From Caulobacter soli (GTDB lineage Bacteria; Pseudomonadota; Alphaproteobacteria; Caulobacterales; Caulobacteraceae): a stretch of 64,000 nucleotides of DNA. A program made the position numbers and the translations under genes. The stretch covers positions 2,108,001-2,172,000 of the forward strand of contig NZ_CP049199.1 of assembly GCF_011045195.1 (NCBI RefSeq), read 5' to 3'. Shown here one piece after another: positions 9,582 through 22,324 of the stretch. Position 1 is the first letter of the stretch; the number at the start of each line of letters is the position of its first letter. The notes below the pieces were generated by a model that had not been told where the DNA came from, ran no database searches, and saw nothing but the letters and a program-made list of their open reading frames with translations.

Positions 9582-11312
9582 TCAAAACGCTAGCGATGTC
9601 ACGACCTGGACCATCGTGTCGCGCTTCTTGGTGTCGGGCGTGCGGCGCAGCTGGGAGCCGACCTCAAGCTGAATGTTGAAGTTGCGCGCGATGTTGTAGT
9701 GCGCGTTGAAGCCGACGCTGGCCAGTTTCACATTGCCCGGCAGATCCGCGAAGTCGGTCTTCTGGCCCAGGTCGGCGTAGTCGAAGAACACGCCCAGCTG
9801 CACTTCGTCCTCGAACAGGTCGCGGGCCAGGCTGAAGGCGGGCGCGCGCAATTCGGTGCTCAGCAACAGGGCCTGGCTGCCCAGGGCGATGTTGGTGTCG
9901 TAGCCGCGAACGCTGCCGATACCGCCGGCCCCGACCTGTTCGCTGTAGGGCAGGTTGTCGGTGGCGGCCTGTCCCAGCACGCGGGCGATCCAGACGACGC
10001 CGTGGGGCAGTTGGGTGGTGCGGGTGATCGACAGGCGATCGTAGAGATAGCTGGCGTTTCCGCCCGGGACCAGCATCCGCAGGGCGGCGTCGGTGTTCTT
10101 GTCGGTGATCCCGCCGGGCGAGAAGACCAGCTGGTTCTCGATCTCGGTCTGGCCGTGGCGGTCGCTCAGGCTGGCGTTGTAGATCAGCGGGAACTGGTCG
10201 ATCTCGACGGCGGTGTCGAGCAGCTCGAAGCCGGAGAATTCCAGGTTGTTGTCCACCCGCTTGTAGTCGAAGCCGATCTGCAGACTCTGCTTGAAGCGCG
10301 TCTCTCCGGGCAACTTGCGCACGTAGCGGAGGCTGACCTGGGACGAATGGCCCTTGCTTTCGAAGTCGGGGGCGATCTCCGGAACCTGGGTGGCGTAGGC
10401 CCCGAACAGCAGGATCTTGTCGCCGCCGCGCAGCGGAATGACGTCCGACACCGAGTGGGAGTCGTAACGGCCCGAGACGCTGCGCGTGTACTGGTAGGAC
10501 AGGATCTGGCCCGCGCCGAAGGCGTCGCCCCAGTTCACCCCGACGTTCCATTCGGCTCGGCCGAGAGTGCGCGAGCCCAGATTGTCGTAACCGGCATAGA
10601 CCCGCCAGGGGGAGCGGTCGTCGACTTGCAGGGTCACGTCGCTGATGCCGGTCTGGACGCCGGGACTGACCACGGCGTCGACGGTGGCGAACGGGTTCTG
10701 GTTGTAGTCCTCCAACGCGTCGCGGAACCGGGGCAGGGTCATCACCTCGCCGGGCCTCAGGTCGCCCCAGCGCCGGATCAGGTTCGGCGGGAAGTGGCGC
10801 GCGCCGGCGACCTTGACCTCGCCGACCCGGTATTCGGTGACGACGATCTGGATGACGCCGCCGCTGACGTTTTGCGGCGGGGCCACGATCTCCATGAAGG
10901 GTCGGCCGGCGGCGCGATAGGCTTCCCGGGCCTGGCGGACGATCTGGTCGAGGCCCGCGCGGGTCAGCGGCTGGCCGACCAGGGGGCGGATCCTGGCGAG
11001 AAAGGCCTCATTGGCCAGCACCGGCAGCCCGGCGGCCCGCACGCCGCCGGCGACATCGCCCGCACCCAGGCCGTCCGTTCGCAAGGCCGACAAGCCGTCG
11101 ACGAACACCACCCCGGACAGCCGGGGTACGAGGACGGTTTGGTCCTGGGAGGCCTGGTCGGTCGCCGTTGGAGCCGTGACGGTGGGTTTTTCCTGGGCGG
11201 GCAGGGACGGAACCACCTTCTTGAAGTCCTGGGCGTCGGCCCAGGACGGCGCGAGCCAGGCCGCCAGGCCCAGCGCCGCCAGTCGCGACAGGAGGCAGGA
11301 TTGGAGGCTCAC
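9582..11312 (-). CDS. TpsB two-partner secretion pore (ShlB/FhaC/HecB family)
   Basis: 576 residues from a GTG start at 11312. This start gives a signal peptide (SCLLSRLAALGLAAWLAPSWADA) and overlaps the TGA of the TpsA gene as GTGA, so translation is coupled. Longer versions would run back into TpsA. The mature protein has POTRA-type domains (about 65-210; VFVDGLSALRTDG, QIVRQAREAYRAAGRPF, EVKVAGARHFP) followed by a 16-strand barrel. The barrel includes the conserved GSVRGYDTNIALGSQ segment, whose VRGY tip lies in the pore lumen of FhaC-type proteins. It would export the adjoining giant exoprotein across the outer membrane. The order A-then-B is the reverse of many TPS loci. Confidence 0.92.
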   Translation of the reverse strand: MSLQSCLLSRLAALGLAAWLAPSWADAQDFKKVVPSLPAQEKPTVTAPTATDQASQDQTVLVPRLSGVVFVDGLSALRTDGLGAGDVAGGVRAAGLPVLANEAFLARIRPLVGQPLTRAGLDQIVRQAREAYRAAGRPFMEIVAPPQNVSGGVIQIVVTEYRVGEVKVAGARHFPPNLIRRWGDLRPGEVMTLPRFRDALEDYNQNPFATVDAVVSPGVQTGISDVTLQVDDRSPWRVYAGYDNLGSRTLGRAEWNVGVNWGDAFGAGQILSYQYTRSVSGRYDSHSVSDVIPLRGGDKILLFGAYATQVPEIAPDFESKGHSSQVSLRYVRKLPGETRFKQSLQIGFDYKRVDNNLEFSGFELLDTAVEIDQFPLIYNASLSDRHGQTEIENQLVFSPGGITDKNTDAALRMLVPGGNASYLYDRLSITRTTQLPHGVVWIARVLGQAATDNLPYSEQVGAGGIGSVRGYDTNIALGSQALLLSTELRAPAFSLARDLFEDEVQLGVFFDYADLGQKTDFADLPGNVKLASVGFNAHYNIARNFNIQLEVGSQLRRTPDTKKRDTMVQVVTSLAF

Positions 11313-14300
11313 GGCGGAGGCGCGCCGCCGCCGAAGCTGACAGGCGGGGGTCTGGGCGTGAATCGGACGCTCCATTGCTTCTGCTTGTCGCCCTGGGTCA
11401 GGACGCTCTGGGTGGAATTGATGACCGGGGCGCCGCCGTCGACGATCGCGCTGTCCAGGGCCACCTCCGTCACGGAGGGACGGATCACGCTGGGCAGGCC
11501 GCCTAGGCCGTTGGTGTAGGCGGCGTAGAGACCGTGGACCGTGGGATAGGGGATGAAGAAGCGCCAGTTGCCGACCGTGTGGAGGAAGGTGGGCAGGACG
11601 TTGGGGAAGTCGGGATCGCATCCGACGCCGAGGATCGAGGCGCAGATATTGTCGCCTCCGCTGATCTTGCCCGGGCCGCTCGCGGTCGTCGGCAGAATGT
11701 AGTTCGACAGCAACGTTCCGTCGGTGGCGGCGTAGTCGCCGGCGCCCAGGGCGGCGGTGATCAGATGGTTGCCGATCTCCGGACTGTCATAGGTTCCATG
11801 CGGTTGGGTGACCTGGGCCCCTTCGCCGGGGGCGAAGCCGCTCAGCGTATAGCTCGACGGATGCAGATAGGCGTCGGTGGTCCCATCATAGACCTTCGAA
11901 GGATTGCTGGTGATGGCGGCGGCCAGCAGCGCGCGGTCGATCCGCCCCGTGCCCGACGCCGAGGTCGGCAGGACGTAGTTGGAGAGCAGGGTCCCGCCGC
12001 TGGCCAGATAGTCCCCGGCGTTCAGGCTGGCGGTCACAGCCCAGTCGCCGGCGTTGCGGTCGGCGTAGGCCCCCACGGTCTGAGTGATCGTGGCGCCTTG
12101 GCCAGCTATGAAGCCGGTCAGTTGGTAGTCCGAGGCGCCCAGGGTCGCTGTCGCCATCCCATCGTAGGTCTTGACCGGCGCGCCGACGATGATCGCTTGC
12201 AAGGGCGCGGGGGCGATGTGCCCGAGCCCGGAGGCGAGGGCGGGCAGGTCGTAGTTCGACAACAGGGTGGCGCCGTCGGCCGTGAAGCCGGTTCCGCTCA
12301 GCGTCGCGGTGATTATGCGCGCCCCGGCGTCGGCGGAGCCGTAGGTCCCGGTGGTCTGGGTGACGGTCGCGCCCTCGCCGGCGACGAAGCCGAGCATGGC
12401 GTAGTTGGCCGAGGTCAGGACCACGCCGGTGGTCGCGTCATAGGTCTTGGTGGGATCGCCGATGATCGTGGCGACCAGCCCGGCCTTGGTGATCAGGCCA
12501 AGGCCCGTGGCGCCAGTGGGGAGGTCGTAGTTGGAGAGCAGCGTGCCGGCGTCGGCGGCGAAGTCGGACGCCGCCAGGCTGGTGGTCACGACATGCGCGC
12601 CGACATTGCGGTCGGTATAGGTTCCGGCGGTCTGGGTCACGCTCGCGCCTTCGCCGGAGACGAAGCCGCCCAGGATGTAGTCGGACGCGTCCAGCACCGC
12701 GTCGGTCGTGCCGTCATAGGTCTTGGCGACGCCGTTCAGGATCGCGGTCAGGGCGGCGCGGTCGATGCGCCCCACGCCCACGGCCGTCGTGGGCAGCAGG
12801 TAGTTGGAGAGCAGCGTGCCGCTGTCGGCCGTGAAGTCGGTCGCGCCCAGCGCGGCGGTCACGGCGCGGACGCCGGTGTTGCGGTCGGCATAGGTCCCGG
12901 CGGTCTGGGTGATCGTGGCGCCTTCGCCGGTGATGAAGCCGGTCAGGGTGTAGTCACCGGCGCCGAGGACGGCCGAGGTGTTCCCGTCGTAAGTTTTGAC
13001 CGGGATCCCGACGATCAGCGCCGTCAGCGCGGCCTGGTCGATGCGTCCCGTGCCGCTGGCGACGGTGGGCAGGACATAGTTCGACAGCAGGGTGGCGCCG
13101 CCGGCCGTGAAGTCGCCGGCGTCGAGCGCCGCCGTGACCGTGCGCGGGCCGGCGTTGGGCGAGCCGTAGGTCCCGACCGTTTCGGTCACGCTGGCGCTGT
13201 CCGTTCCTCGCAGGCCGACCAGGGTGTAGTTGCCCGTCGACAGCGTGGCGACCGTCGTGCCGTCATAGGTCTTGAAGACGCCGTTCAGGATCGCGACCAG
13301 GCTGGCCTGGTCGATCTGTCCCGCGCCGCTGGCCGAAGTGGGCAGGACGTAGTTCGACAGCGACGTGCCGCCGTTGGCGGTGAAGTCGCCAACGCCCAGC
13401 GAGGCGGTCACCGTCCGTGGGCCGGCGTTGGGGCTGTCGTAGAGCCCGACCGTCTGGCCGATGGTGGCGCCTTGGCCGCCGACGAAGCCGGCGAGGCTGT
13501 AGTTGGCCGAGGTCAGGATCGCGCCCGCCGTCGCGTCGTAGGTCTTGGTCGGGTTGCCGATGATCGCGGCGGTGAGAACGGCCTGAGTGATATGCCCCAG
13601 GCCGCTGGCGGTGGTCGGCAGCGCATAGTTGGTCAGCAAGGTGCCGCCGTTGGCCACGAAATCGGCGCTGCCCAGGCTGGCTGTCACGGTCCGTGCGCCG
13701 ACATCTGCGCCGCCGTAGGTTCCCACCGTCTCGGTGATCGTCGCGCCCTGGCCGCCGACGAAGCCCGTGAAGCTGTAGTTGGCCGAGGTCAGGACCGCGC
13801 CAGTGGTCGCGTCATAGGTCTTGGTCGGATCGCCGATGATCGCGGCGGTCAGCGTCGCCTTGGTGATGACACCGGCGCCGTGGGCGCTGGACGGCAGGAC
13901 GTAGTTGGAGAGCAGCGTGCCGGAATTGGCCGTGAAATCGCCGGTCGTCAGGGTGGTCGAGACGTTGCGGATGCCCGCGTTCGCCGTGTCGTAGAAGCCG
14001 ACGGTCCGCGTGACACTGGCCCCTTCGCCGGCGGCGAAGCCGGAGAGGCTGTAGCTGGCCGGGGCCAGCAGCGCGTTGGTCGTCGCGTCGTAGGTCTTGG
14101 TCGGCAGGCCGACGATCGCGGCGGCGAGGATGGCCTGGTCGATCTGGCCCGCGCCGGTGGCGGTGGTCGGCAGGACGTAGTTGGACAGCAGCGTCCCGCC
14201 GTTGGCGGTGAAGTCGCCGCTGGCCAGGCTGGCGGTGACCGTGCGCGCTCCGGCGTTCTTGGAATCGTAGGTTCCGACGGCCTGGCTGACGGTGGCGCCC

Positions 14301-17300
14301 TGGGCGCCGATGAAGCCGGACAGGCTGTAGTTGGCCGAGACCAGATGGGCCGCCATCGTGCCGTCATAGGTGCGGGTGGGATTGCCGATGATGCTGGCGG
14401 TCAGCTGGGCCGGATCGATTTGGCCAAGGCCGCTGGCGGTGGTCGGCAGGACGTAGTTGGCCAGCACCGTCGCGCCGGTGGCCGTGAAATCGCCGGCGTC
14501 GAGCACGGCGCTCACGTTGCGCGTGCCGGCGTCGGCCGAGGCGTAGGTCCCCACCGTCTCGGTCACGCTCGCGCCGTCGGCGCCGACGAAGCCGGACAAG
14601 CTGTAGTTCGTCGTGGTCAGGATCGCCCCGGTGGTCGCGTCATAGGTCTTGGTCGGCGTGCCGATGATGCTGGCGATCAGCGACGCCGGGGTGATCGTAC
14701 CCGCGCCGCTGGCGGTGGTCGGCAACACGTAGTTGGCCAGTAGCGTGCCGCCATTGGCCGTGAAGTCGCCGGTGTCGAGGCTGGTGGTGACCGTGCGCGG
14801 GCCGGCGTTGACGCTGTCGTAGAGGCCGGCGGTCTCGGTGACGCTGGCCCCCTGGCCGGCGACGAAGCCCGAGAGACTGTAGTTGCCGGTCCCCAGCGTC
14901 GCCGCCAGCGCGCCATCATAGGTCTTGGTCGGGTTGTTGACGATGCTGGCCGTCAGGATCGCCTGGTCGATCTGGCCGCCGCCGATCGCCGTGGTCGGCA
15001 GAACGTAGTTGGAGAGCAGGGTCCCCGAGCCGGCGGTGAAGTCGCCGGCGGCCAGGGCGGCGGTCACCACGCGGGCTCCGGCGTCGGCCGAGGCGTAGGT
15101 TCCGGCGATCTGGGTGACGGTCGCGCTTTCCGAACCGATGAAGCCAGCGAGGCTGTAGTTGGCGCTGGTCAGCACGGCGTTGGTGGTGGCGTCGTAGGTC
15201 TTGGTCGGCGTTCCGATGATCGAAGCGGCCAGGGTCTTGGGATCGATCGTCGCCGAAACGCCCGTCGGCTGGACTAGGATGTAGTTGCCGGCGTCGACGC
15301 CGGTCAGCAGGTAGCCGGTGGGGTCGACCAGATAGTTGCCCACGTTGGGCGAGCCGAAGGCCGCGTTGGAGGCGCTGCTGTCGACGTCGAGATCGTCGGA
15401 GCCCAGCGTACCGACCACGGTGGTCCCGGCGTTGTTCAGGGTCAGGGCCGTCGTGCCGTCATAGGTCTTGGTGTTGGCCAGCATGCCGGCCAGGGTGACC
15501 GTGGCGGGCGTGATCTCGCCGATCGGGGCGTTGGTCAGGCTGGAGCCGATGCTGTAGTTGCCCGCGTCGGCGCCGCCCAAGGCGAGGCCGGTGAGCGTGA
15601 CGCCGATGCCGCTGTTGACGTTCTTGTTGGCGTAGAAGCCGGCGATCGACGCGGTGTCGACACTGACATCCTCGCCCGCCACGAAACCGGCCAGGGTGTA
15701 GGCGCTGGAACTGGTCGGCAGCTCGACCCCCGAGGTGTAGATCCGCGTCACCTTGATCAGGTTCAGCAGGGCCGCGGTGATGTCGGCGGTCAGGTAGTTG
15801 GGCTGTTGCAGGATGTAGTTGCCGGCGTCCGCGCCGCTGAGGGCGTAGCCGGTGGTGGTCACGGCCTTGCCGGTCCCGACATTGGGATCGCCGAACAGGC
15901 CCGTCGTGGCGTTGACTAGGGTCAGGTCGTCCGCGCCTAGCCGGCCACCGAGGGTGGTCGCGGCGTTGTTCAGCGTCGCGGCCGTCGTGCCGTCATAGAC
16001 CTTGCTGTTGGCGATCGCACCGACCACGGTGGCCGGCGCCTGGTCGACATGGCCAGCGCCCGTGGCGCTGGTCGGCAGGATGTAGTTGGTCAGCAGCGTG
16101 CCGCCGTCGGGGCTGTAGTCGGCGTTGTCCAGCGCGGCGGTGACCGTTCGGTCGCCGGCGTTCTTGCTGTCATAGGCGCCCAGGGCCTCGGTGATGGTGA
16201 TCGCCTCGCCCGACACCACGCCGACTAGGTCGTAATTGGCCGAGGTCAGGGCGGCGTTGGTGTTGGTGTCGTAGATCTTGGTCGGATTGCCGATCAGGCT
16301 GACGCTCAGCGCCTTGGGCGTGATGATCCCGATCGGCTGGGCGGTGACGGTCGGTGAGATCGAATAGTTGCCCGCGCTGGCGCCCGACAGGCTCAGGCCG
16401 CTGAGCGTGACGTCGATGCCGCCGATCACCACGCCGCCGCTCAGCGCCCCGGCCACGTTCTTGTCGGCATAGGCGCCCGAGAGCGACCCGGTGTTGGCGA
16501 TGACCGTGTCGCCAGCGAAGACCCCGGTGAAGGTGTAGGCGGACGCCGCGGTCGGCAGGGTCAGGTCGCCGGTATAGACGCGGCTCACCGAGGCCAGGGT
16601 GATCGGGGCGGGGGTGATGTCGGCGGTCAGGTAGTTGGGCTGTTGGACGATGTAGTTGCCCGCGTCGGCGCCGGAGATGGCGTAGCCCGTGGTGGTGACC
16701 GGCTTGGCCGTCCCGACATTGACGTCGTTGAACTGACCCGTGGTGGCGTTGGTCAGGGTGACGACGTCGGTTCCCAAGACGCCGGCCAGCTGGGTGTTGG
16801 TGTTGTTCAGCGTGGCGGCGGTGGTGCGGTCATAGACCTTGTTGTTGGCCTGGGCGCCGCTGACCGTCAGGGTGGCCGGGGTGATGAAGCCGATAGGCTG
16901 GGCGGTGACGGTCGAGGCGATGTCGTAGTTGCCCGCGTCGGCGCCCGACAGCGCCAGGCCGGCCAGGGTCACGTTGATGTTCGAGGCGACGTTCTTGTCG
17001 GCGTAGGCGCCGGTGATACTGGCGGTGTCGACGGTGACGGTGTCGCCGCCCACCACGCCCGAAAGGGCGTAAGCCCCGCTGGCGGCCGGCAGGTCGACGT
17101 CGGCGTCATAGACCCGCGTGACCGAGGCCAGGGCGATCGTCGCCTTAAAGATGTCGGCGAACAGGCCGGTGGGCTGCACGACCGTGTAGTTGCCCGCGTC
17201 GACGCCCGCGATCGCGTAGCCTTGGGCGGTGACGGCGATGTTCGTCCCGACGTTCTTGCTGGCGAAGGTCCCGGTCGCCCCGGTCGAGACCACGGTGACG

Positions 17301-20300
17301 ACGTCGGCGCCCAGCCGGCCCGCCAGACCGGCGGCGCTGCTGTCGAGGGCGGCGTTGGTATTGCCGTCATAGACCTTGTCCAGCGCGGAGATGTTGATCA
17401 CCTGAATGCTGGCGGGTGTGATCGCGCCCGCGCCGGCCGCCGAGACGGGCAGGGTGTAGTTGGCCAGGTTCGTGGATCCCGAGCCGGTGAAGTCGCCCGC
17501 GCCCAGCGTGGCCGTGACCGTGCGGACGCCGACATTGTCGCTGTCATAGGTCCCGACCGCCTGGCTGACCGTCGCGCCCTGACCGGCCACGAAGCCGGCC
17601 AGCTGGTAATTGCCGCTGGTCAGCGCGGCGAGCGTGGTGTCGTCGTAGATCTTGGTCGGATTGCCGACGATCGTGGCGCTGAGCACGGCCTTGTTGATCG
17701 TGCCGCCGCCCTGGATCGACGTGGGCAGGGCGTAGTTCGACAGATCGGTGCCGCTGTTGGCCACGAAGTCGGAGACCACCAGCGAGGCGGTCACGGTGCG
17801 AGCCCCGGCGTCGGGGCTGTCGTAGGCGCCGCCGGACGACTGGGTGATCGTCGCGCCTTCCCCGCCCACGAAGCCGGTCAGGCTGTAGTTGGCGGCGGTC
17901 AGGAAGGCCTGGCTGCTGGCGTCGTAGCCCTTGGTGGGATTGCCGATGATCGATCCCGTCAGGAGGGCGGGGGTGATGTCGGCGACCAGATAGCTGGGTT
18001 GGCTGAGGCTGTAGTTGGTGGCGTCGGCGCCGGTGAGGGCGAAGCCGGAGGCGACCACCGGCAGGTTGGTCCCGACGTGGGTCTGGCGGAAGACGCCGCT
18101 GGCCGAACCACCGGTGAAGCCGATGGCGTCACCCGAGAAGGCGCCGTCCAACACCGCCAGCGACAGATCCAGCGACGCCGTCGTCGTGGCGTCGTAGGCC
18201 TTGTCCAGGGCCACGACGCCCTGGACGGTCACCGGCCTGGGGGTGATGTCGGCCGTCAGGCCGGTCGGCTGGAACAGCTGGTAGTTGTCGGTCGACGAGC
18301 CGCTCAGGGTGAAGCCCGTGGCGGTCACCGTGATCCCCACGCCGACGTTGCGGGTGGCGAAACTGGCCGTCGCGCCCGAGGTCACCAGGGTGATCGAGTC
18401 TGTGGGCACCACGCCGAACACGCCGGCGCTCGCGACATTCAGGGTGGCGACCGTGGTGGTGTCGTAGACCTTGTTCCGCGCCGTGGCCCCGACGATCGTC
18501 AGGGGCGCCTTGGTGATCGTGCCGGGCCCGTTGATGTCGACCGGCAGGAAATAGTTGGCCAGCCGTGTCCCGGGGTTGGCGATGATATAGGCCGGGCTGA
18601 CGATCGCGGAGACGAACCGAGCCCCGGCGTTGGAGCTCTCATAGGCGCCCAGCGAGGTTTCGGTGATCGTGGCGCCTTCCCCCGCGACGAAGCCGCTGGC
18701 GGCGTAGTTGGCCTGGGTCAGCAGGACCGTGGTCGTGCCGTCATAGACCTTGGTCGGGTTGCCGATGATGCTGGCCGTCAGGGTCCTGCGCAGGATCGAG
18801 CCCAGGCCCGTGGCTTCGGTCGGCAGGTTGTAGTTGTCGAGATTGGTGCCGGGATTGGCCGTGAAGTCGCTGGGCGAGAGCTGGGCGGTGACCACCTGGG
18901 AGCCGGCGTTGATGTCGCCATAGGTGCCGACCGTCTGGGTGACGAGCGCGCCTTCGCCGGTGATGAAGCCGCCCAGGGTGTAGTCGGTCGGAGTCAGGGT
19001 GGCGACGTTGTTGCCGTCATAGACCTTGGTGGGGTTGCCGGTGATGTCGGCGAAGATCACGCCCGGGCCGATGTCGCGGCGGATGATGGTGCCGATCCCC
19101 GTGACGGGGGAGGGGATGATGTAGTTGGAGACCAGCGTGTTGGAGGCCGGCGCCATGTCGCTGGCGTCCAGATTGACGCTGACGGTGCGCGTGCCGGCGT
19201 CGGCCGAGCTGTAGGTCCCGTGCGTCTCGGTGATCGTCATGTCCTCGTCGGAGATCAGGCCGAGGATTTGGTAGTTCGCGTCGGTCAGGGTCGCGCTGTC
19301 GTTGCCGTCATAGGTCTTGGTGGGATTGCCGATGACGGTGATCACCAGGGGCGCGGGATTGATCGTGCCGGGCCCCGTGGCGGCGGTGGGCAGGATGTAG
19401 TTGGAGAGCAGGGTGCCGGCGTTGGCGACATAGTCGGGCGGGGTGAGCTGGGCGACGACCGTGCGCGCGCCGGCGTCCTTGGACGAATAGGCGGCGCTGG
19501 CCGACTGGGTGATCGAGCCGCCCTCGCCGGCGACGAAGCCGCTCAGGAAGTAGTTGCCCGCGCCCAGGGCGGCGGCCGTCGTGCCGTCATAGGTGCGGGT
19601 GGGGTTGCCGACGATCGAGGCGGTCAGCGGCGCGGCCAGGATATTGCCCGACGGCGCCGTCGGGGGCGTGACGATGTAGTTGCCGGCGTCCGCGCCCGTG
19701 ACCGAGACGTTGCTGGCGATCACCGGAATGTTCACGCCGACGTTCTTGTTGCTGAAGTTGAAGATCGCGCCGACGGGCGAGACCGTCACGTCGTCGGTCC
19801 CCAGGCGTCCGGCCAGGGTGGCGTTGCTGACATCGATGGTCGCGACGGTCGTGCCGTCATAGACCTTGTCGTTGACCCGCACGTTCTGGACCAACAGCGT
19901 GGCCTTGGTGATGTCGGCCGTCAGGCCGCCGGGCTGGCCGACCGTGTAGTTGGCGGCGGCGGTCCCCGTGAGGGTGAAGCCCGCCGTCGTCACCGCGATG
20001 CCTGTACCGACGTTCTTGGTGGCGAAGGTTCCGGTCGCGCCGGCTCCGCTCAGCGAGACGTCGTCGCCGCTCACGATCCCGAAGATGCTGGCGCCGCTGG
20101 TGTTCAACGTGGCCGACGTGGTGGCGTCATAGACCTTGTTGCTGGCGGTCACGCCGTTGAGGATCAGGGTCGCCTGGTTGATCAGGCCGGCTCCGAAGCC
20201 CGTGGTCGGCAACACGTAGTTGTCCAGACTGACGCCGCCGCCGGCCGTGAAGTTGGGGATCGCGAAGGTGGCGTTGACCGTGCGCGCGCCGGCGTTGGCG

Positions 20301-22324
20301 GAGTCGTAGGTCGCGGTGGCCGCGCCGTTCAAGGTCACCGTCTCGCCGGCCGCGACGCCGCTCAGCGACAGATTGGCGGCGGTCAGGGCCACCGACGTGG
20401 TGGCGTTGTAGGTCTTGGTGGGCGTGCCGATGATGCTGGCGGTCAGCACCGCCCGTTCGATGACGCCGGTGTTGGCGCTGAAGCTGGGCGCGACCGTGTA
20501 GCCGTAGACATCGACGCCGCCGTGGGTGGCGGTGAAGTTCGTCGCGGTGACGGTCAGGCCCGTCCCCGCGTTTTTGGTGGCGTAGGCGCCGTCCAGGCTC
20601 CAGTCGTCGCCATTGACCAGGCCGGTGACCGTGGTGTTGGCGTCGTCGAGCAGGGCGGTGGTCGTGCCGTCATAGGACTTGGTGATCGCGCCCAGCGTGA
20701 CGCCGATGGTCGGGGCGAGGCTGTAGAGCAGGCCGTTTCCGGCCGCCGCTGGCGTCGCGCCCGCCGGGGCGTTGTACTGGTAGAAGTCGGGCGTCAGTCC
20801 GCCCACGGTGTCGTTGGCCGGGTTGGCCGAATAGACCCGCCAGGCGCCGCCGGAGGAGGAGAGGGCGTTCGCGCCCCGCTGGTTGACGAACAGCGTGGTG
20901 GTCAGGGTGATGTCGGACGTGCTGGCCACGGTGCCTGCGGCGGCGAGCGTCAGCTGTCCGGTGGCGCGCAATGTCACGTCGCCGCCGCCCGAGATGGCGG
21001 CGTTGACCGACAGGTTACGATAGGCGTCCAGGGTCAGGTCGCCCGAGCCCGTCCAGATCACCGGCGCGGCCACCGTGATGTCGCCTGCGCCGCCCGCGCC
21101 GCCGGCCGTGGTCTGCTGGGTGACGTTCGTGCCGCCGTTCAGGGTGGTGGTGATCGTCGAGGCCGCGGCCGCGTCGATCGTCAGGTCGTCGGGGTCGACC
21201 AGCCAGTCGCCGCCCCGGCCGGCGTCGATCCGCGCGGCGCCCAAGGTCAGGGTTCGACCCGAAGTCTCGATCCGCCCGCCGCCCAACGGGCCGCCCGCCA
21301 GGATGCTGGCGCCGCTGGCCACTGTCGTCCGCTCGGCCAGGTCCGCTCCAGTGCGGTAGCCGCTGGTCCCGATCAGCACCTCGCCGCCGGCGCCGGGGGC
21401 CGACACCCTGGCGGTGGACGCCAGGACGACGTCCTTGCCGTTGACCGTCACCTTGCCGCCCGCGCCCGACAGGTTGCTGGCGCTCAGAACGCCGGAGACC
21501 TCGACCACGCCCTTGGGCGCCGTGAGCCACAGCTGGCCGTCGATGGTCTGGCTGCCGGTGGCCTGGATCAAGCCGTCGCGATTGCCGGCCAGGGCGAAGA
21601 CATTGCCCTCGGCGGCCTTCAGCGCCACGGCCGCGGCCTGGATGCGGCCGGTCTGGGTGACGTCGCCGCCGCCGGAGCGCACCGAGACGAACAGGCGATC
21701 GGCCTGGCCGTCGGCGGCGCCCAGCAGCACGTCGTCGGCGGCGGCCAGGGTGACCCGACCGTTGCCGGCGGTGATCGTTCCGCTGTTGGTCACCGAGCGG
21801 GCGATCATCACCACGCCGCCCTCGCGCGAGACGATCTCGCCGGCGTTGACGATCGCGCCGCCGGACTCGCCCTTCACGCTCAGCGGGCCGCCGGCCATGA
21901 ACGCGTCGATGTTCATCTCGCGGGTCGAGGCGACGAAATTGCCGCCGGCGATCACCCGCCCGCCCGCGCCGATGATCACCCCGTTGGGGTTCATCAGATA
22001 GACCGAGCCGGTGGCCGACAGCAGGCCGTCGATCCGCGAGAGCTGTCCGCCCGTCACCCGGTTCAGGGTGGCCCCGTTGGCGTTGTTGATCAGCACCTTG
22101 CCGGTCTCGCCGATCGAGAAGTCGTTCCAGTTGATCACGCCACGCGCGGACACCTGGTCGATGGTCAGGAGGTTGGGCGAAGCGGAGGCGATCGCGCCTT
22201 CGCCCCTGACGAAAGCGCCGCCCGACGGCAAGGCGGCCGGCGCTTGAGCCAGGGCCGGCGCCGTGCCCGCGAGCATGAGCATGGTCCCGCCCAGCAGCCA
22301 CGACCGCAGACGCTGGGCTCGCAT
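11309..22324 (-). CDS. Giant TpsA exoprotein: filamentous-haemagglutinin N-domain plus YDG/MBG-type repeats
   Basis: 3671 residues from the ATG at 22324 (a GTG lies one codon upstream; GGGAGG is 8 bases before the ATG). Residues 1-27 are a signal peptide ending in ALAQ. Residues about 30-260 are the TPS secretion domain ([37 protein letters not shown]), followed by a beta-helix-like stretch to about 530. Nearly all the rest is a tandem array of about 33 Ig-like units of 70-80 residues, each opened by a [13 protein letters not shown] motif and closed by [13 protein letters not shown]. The tail ends in a Pro-rich [18 protein letters not shown]-type haemagglutinin repeats are not seen. It is probably a secreted or surface-bound adhesin exported by the coupled TpsB. 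Confidence 0.93.
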   Translation of the reverse strand: MRAQRLRSWLLGGTMLMLAGTAPALAQAPAALPSGGAFVRGEGAIASASPNLLTIDQVSARGVINWNDFSIGETGKVLINNANGATLNRVTGGQLSRIDGLLSATGSVYLMNPNGVIIGAGGRVIAGGNFVASTREMNIDAFMAGGPLSVKGESGGAIVNAGEIVSREGGVVMIARSVTNSGTITAGNGRVTLAAADDVLLGAADGQADRLFVSVRSGGGDVTQTGRIQAAAVALKAAEGNVFALAGNRDGLIQATGSQTIDGQLWLTAPKGVVEVSGVLSASNLSGAGGKVTVNGKDVVLASTARVSAPGAGGEVLIGTSGYRTGADLAERTTVASGASILAGGPLGGGRIETSGRTLTLGAARIDAGRGGDWLVDPDDLTIDAAAASTITTTLNGGTNVTQQTTAGGAGGAGDITVAAPVIWTGSGDLTLDAYRNLSVNAAISGGGDVTLRATGQLTLAAAGTVASTSDITLTTTLFVNQRGANALSSSGGAWRVYSANPANDTVGGLTPDFYQYNAPAGATPAAAGNGLLYSLAPTIGVTLGAITKSYDGTTTALLDDANTTVTGLVNGDDWSLDGAYATKNAGTGLTVTATNFTATHGGVDVYGYTVAPSFSANTGVIERAVLTASIIGTPTKTYNATTSVALTAANLSLSGVAAGETVTLNGAATATYDSANAGARTVNATFAIPNFTAGGGVSLDNYVLPTTGFGAGLINQATLILNGVTASNKVYDATTSATLNTSGASIFGIVSGDDVSLSGAGATGTFATKNVGTGIAVTTAGFTLTGTAAANYTVGQPGGLTADITKATLLVQNVRVNDKVYDGTTVATIDVSNATLAGRLGTDDVTVSPVGAIFNFSNKNVGVNIPVIASNVSVTGADAGNYIVTPPTAPSGNILAAPLTASIVGNPTRTYDGTTAAALGAGNYFLSGFVAGEGGSITQSASAAYSSKDAGARTVVAQLTPPDYVANAGTLLSNYILPTAATGPGTINPAPLVITVIGNPTKTYDGNDSATLTDANYQILGLISDEDMTITETHGTYSSADAGTRTVSVNLDASDMAPASNTLVSNYIIPSPVTGIGTIIRRDIGPGVIFADITGNPTKVYDGNNVATLTPTDYTLGGFITGEGALVTQTVGTYGDINAGSQVVTAQLSPSDFTANPGTNLDNYNLPTEATGLGSILRRTLTASIIGNPTKVYDGTTTVLLTQANYAASGFVAGEGATITETSLGAYESSNAGARFVSAIVSPAYIIANPGTRLANYFLPVDINGPGTITKAPLTIVGATARNKVYDTTTVATLNVASAGVFGVVPTDSITLVTSGATASFATRNVGVGITVTATGFTLSGSSTDNYQLFQPTGLTADITPRPVTVQGVVALDKAYDATTTASLDLSLAVLDGAFSGDAIGFTGGSASGVFRQTHVGTNLPVVASGFALTGADATNYSLSQPSYLVADITPALLTGSIIGNPTKGYDASSQAFLTAANYSLTGFVGGEGATITQSSGGAYDSPDAGARTVTASLVVSDFVANSGTDLSNYALPTSIQGGGTINKAVLSATIVGNPTKIYDDTTLAALTSGNYQLAGFVAGQGATVSQAVGTYDSDNVGVRTVTATLGAGDFTGSGSTNLANYTLPVSAAGAGAITPASIQVINISALDKVYDGNTNAALDSSAAGLAGRLGADVVTVVSTGATGTFASKNVGTNIAVTAQGYAIAGVDAGNYTVVQPTGLFADIFKATIALASVTRVYDADVDLPAASGAYALSGVVGGDTVTVDTASITGAYADKNVASNINVTLAGLALSGADAGNYDIASTVTAQPIGFITPATLTVSGAQANNKVYDRTTAATLNNTNTQLAGVLGTDVVTLTNATTGQFNDVNVGTAKPVTTTGYAISGADAGNYIVQQPNYLTADITPAPITLASVSRVYTGDLTLPTAASAYTFTGVFAGDTVIANTGSLSGAYADKNVAGALSGGVVIGGIDVTLSGLSLSGASAGNYSISPTVTAQPIGIITPKALSVSLIGNPTKIYDTNTNAALTSANYDLVGVVSGEAITITEALGAYDSKNAGDRTVTAALDNADYSPDGGTLLTNYILPTSATGAGHVDQAPATVVGAIANSKVYDGTTAATLNNAATTLGGRLGADDLTLVNATTGLFGDPNVGTGKAVTTTGYALSGADAGNYILQQPNYLTADITAALLNLIKVTRIYTSGVELPTSSSAYTLAGFVAGEDVSVDTASIAGFYANKNVNSGIGVTLTGLALGGADAGNYSIGSSLTNAPIGEITPATVTLAGMLANTKTYDGTTALTLNNAGTTVVGTLGSDDLDVDSSASNAAFGSPNVGNYLVDPTGYLLTGVDAGNYILVQPTGVSATIDPKTLAASIIGTPTKTYDATTNAVLTSANYSLAGFIGSESATVTQIAGTYASADAGARVVTAALAAGDFTAGSGTLLSNYVLPTTAIGGGQIDQAILTASIVNNPTKTYDGALAATLGTGNYSLSGFVAGQGASVTETAGLYDSVNAGPRTVTTSLDTGDFTANGGTLLANYVLPTTASGAGTITPASLIASIIGTPTKTYDATTGAILTTTNYSLSGFVGADGASVTETVGTYASADAGTRNVSAVLDAGDFTATGATVLANYVLPTTASGLGQIDPAQLTASIIGNPTRTYDGTMAAHLVSANYSLSGFIGAQGATVSQAVGTYDSKNAGARTVTASLASGDFTANGGTLLSNYVLPTTATGAGQIDQAILAAAIVGLPTKTYDATTNALLAPASYSLSGFAAGEGASVTRTVGFYDTANAGIRNVSTTLTTGDFTANSGTLLSNYVLPSSAHGAGVITKATLTAAIIGDPTKTYDATTGAVLTSANYSFTGFVGGQGATITETVGTYGGADVGARTVTASLGSADFVANGGTLLTNYALPTTASGLGHITQAVLTAAIIGNPTKTYDATAGAILTSANYSLAGFVGGQGATIGQTVGLYDSPNAGPRTVTASLGVGDFTANGGTSLSNYVLPTSASGAGQIDQASLVAILNGVFKTYDGTTVATLSTGNYTLVGLRGTDSASVTETVGTYGSPNAGPRTVTAALDAGDFTAGGATLLSNYVLPTVASGTGRIDQAALTALIVGIPVKTYDGNTSAVLGAGDYTLTGFITGEGATITQTAGTYADRNTGVRAVTAALGATDFTADSGTLLSNYLLPTTAVGVGRIDRAALTAILNGVAKTYDGTTDAVLDASDYILGGFVSGEGASVTQTAGTYTDRNVGAHVVTTSLAASDFAADAGTLLSNYDLPTGATGLGLITKAGLVATIIGDPTKTYDATTGVVLTSANYAMLGFVAGEGATVTQTTGTYGSADAGARIITATLSGTGFTADGATLLSNYDLPALASGLGHIAPAPLQAIIVGAPVKTYDGMATATLGASDYQLTGFIAGQGATITQTVGAYADRNAGDWAVTASLNAGDYLASGGTLLSNYVLPTSASGTGRIDRALLAAAITSNPSKVYDGTTDAYLHPSSYTLSGFAPGEGAQVTQPHGTYDSPEIGNHLITAALGAGDYAATDGTLLSNYILPTTASGPGKISGGDNICASILGVGCDPDFPNVLPTFLHTVGNWRFFIPYPTVHGLYAAYTNGLGGLPSVIRPSVTEVALDSAIVDGGAPVINSTQSVLTQGDKQKQWSVRFTPRPPPVSFGGGAPPP
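11665..20705 (-). repeat. Tandem array of about 33 YDG-type coding repeats inside the TpsA gene
   Basis: About 33 units of roughly 210-270 bp were counted by following the (T/N/D)K-x-YD motif through the translation. Units near the C-terminus (11.7-15.2 kb) are very alike and use nearly the same nucleotides, for example tggtcggcaggacgtagttg recurs. Units towards the N-terminus (15.2-20.7 kb) are more diverged and include shorter MBG-like variants ([26 protein letters not shown]). This gradient suggests recent expansion at the distal end. Confidence 0.85.

Noticed and set aside
11665..20705. CRISPR-like or satellite repeat array
   Set aside because: Units are over 200 bp, in frame and code for a conserved protein domain; no short identical repeats with unique spacers.
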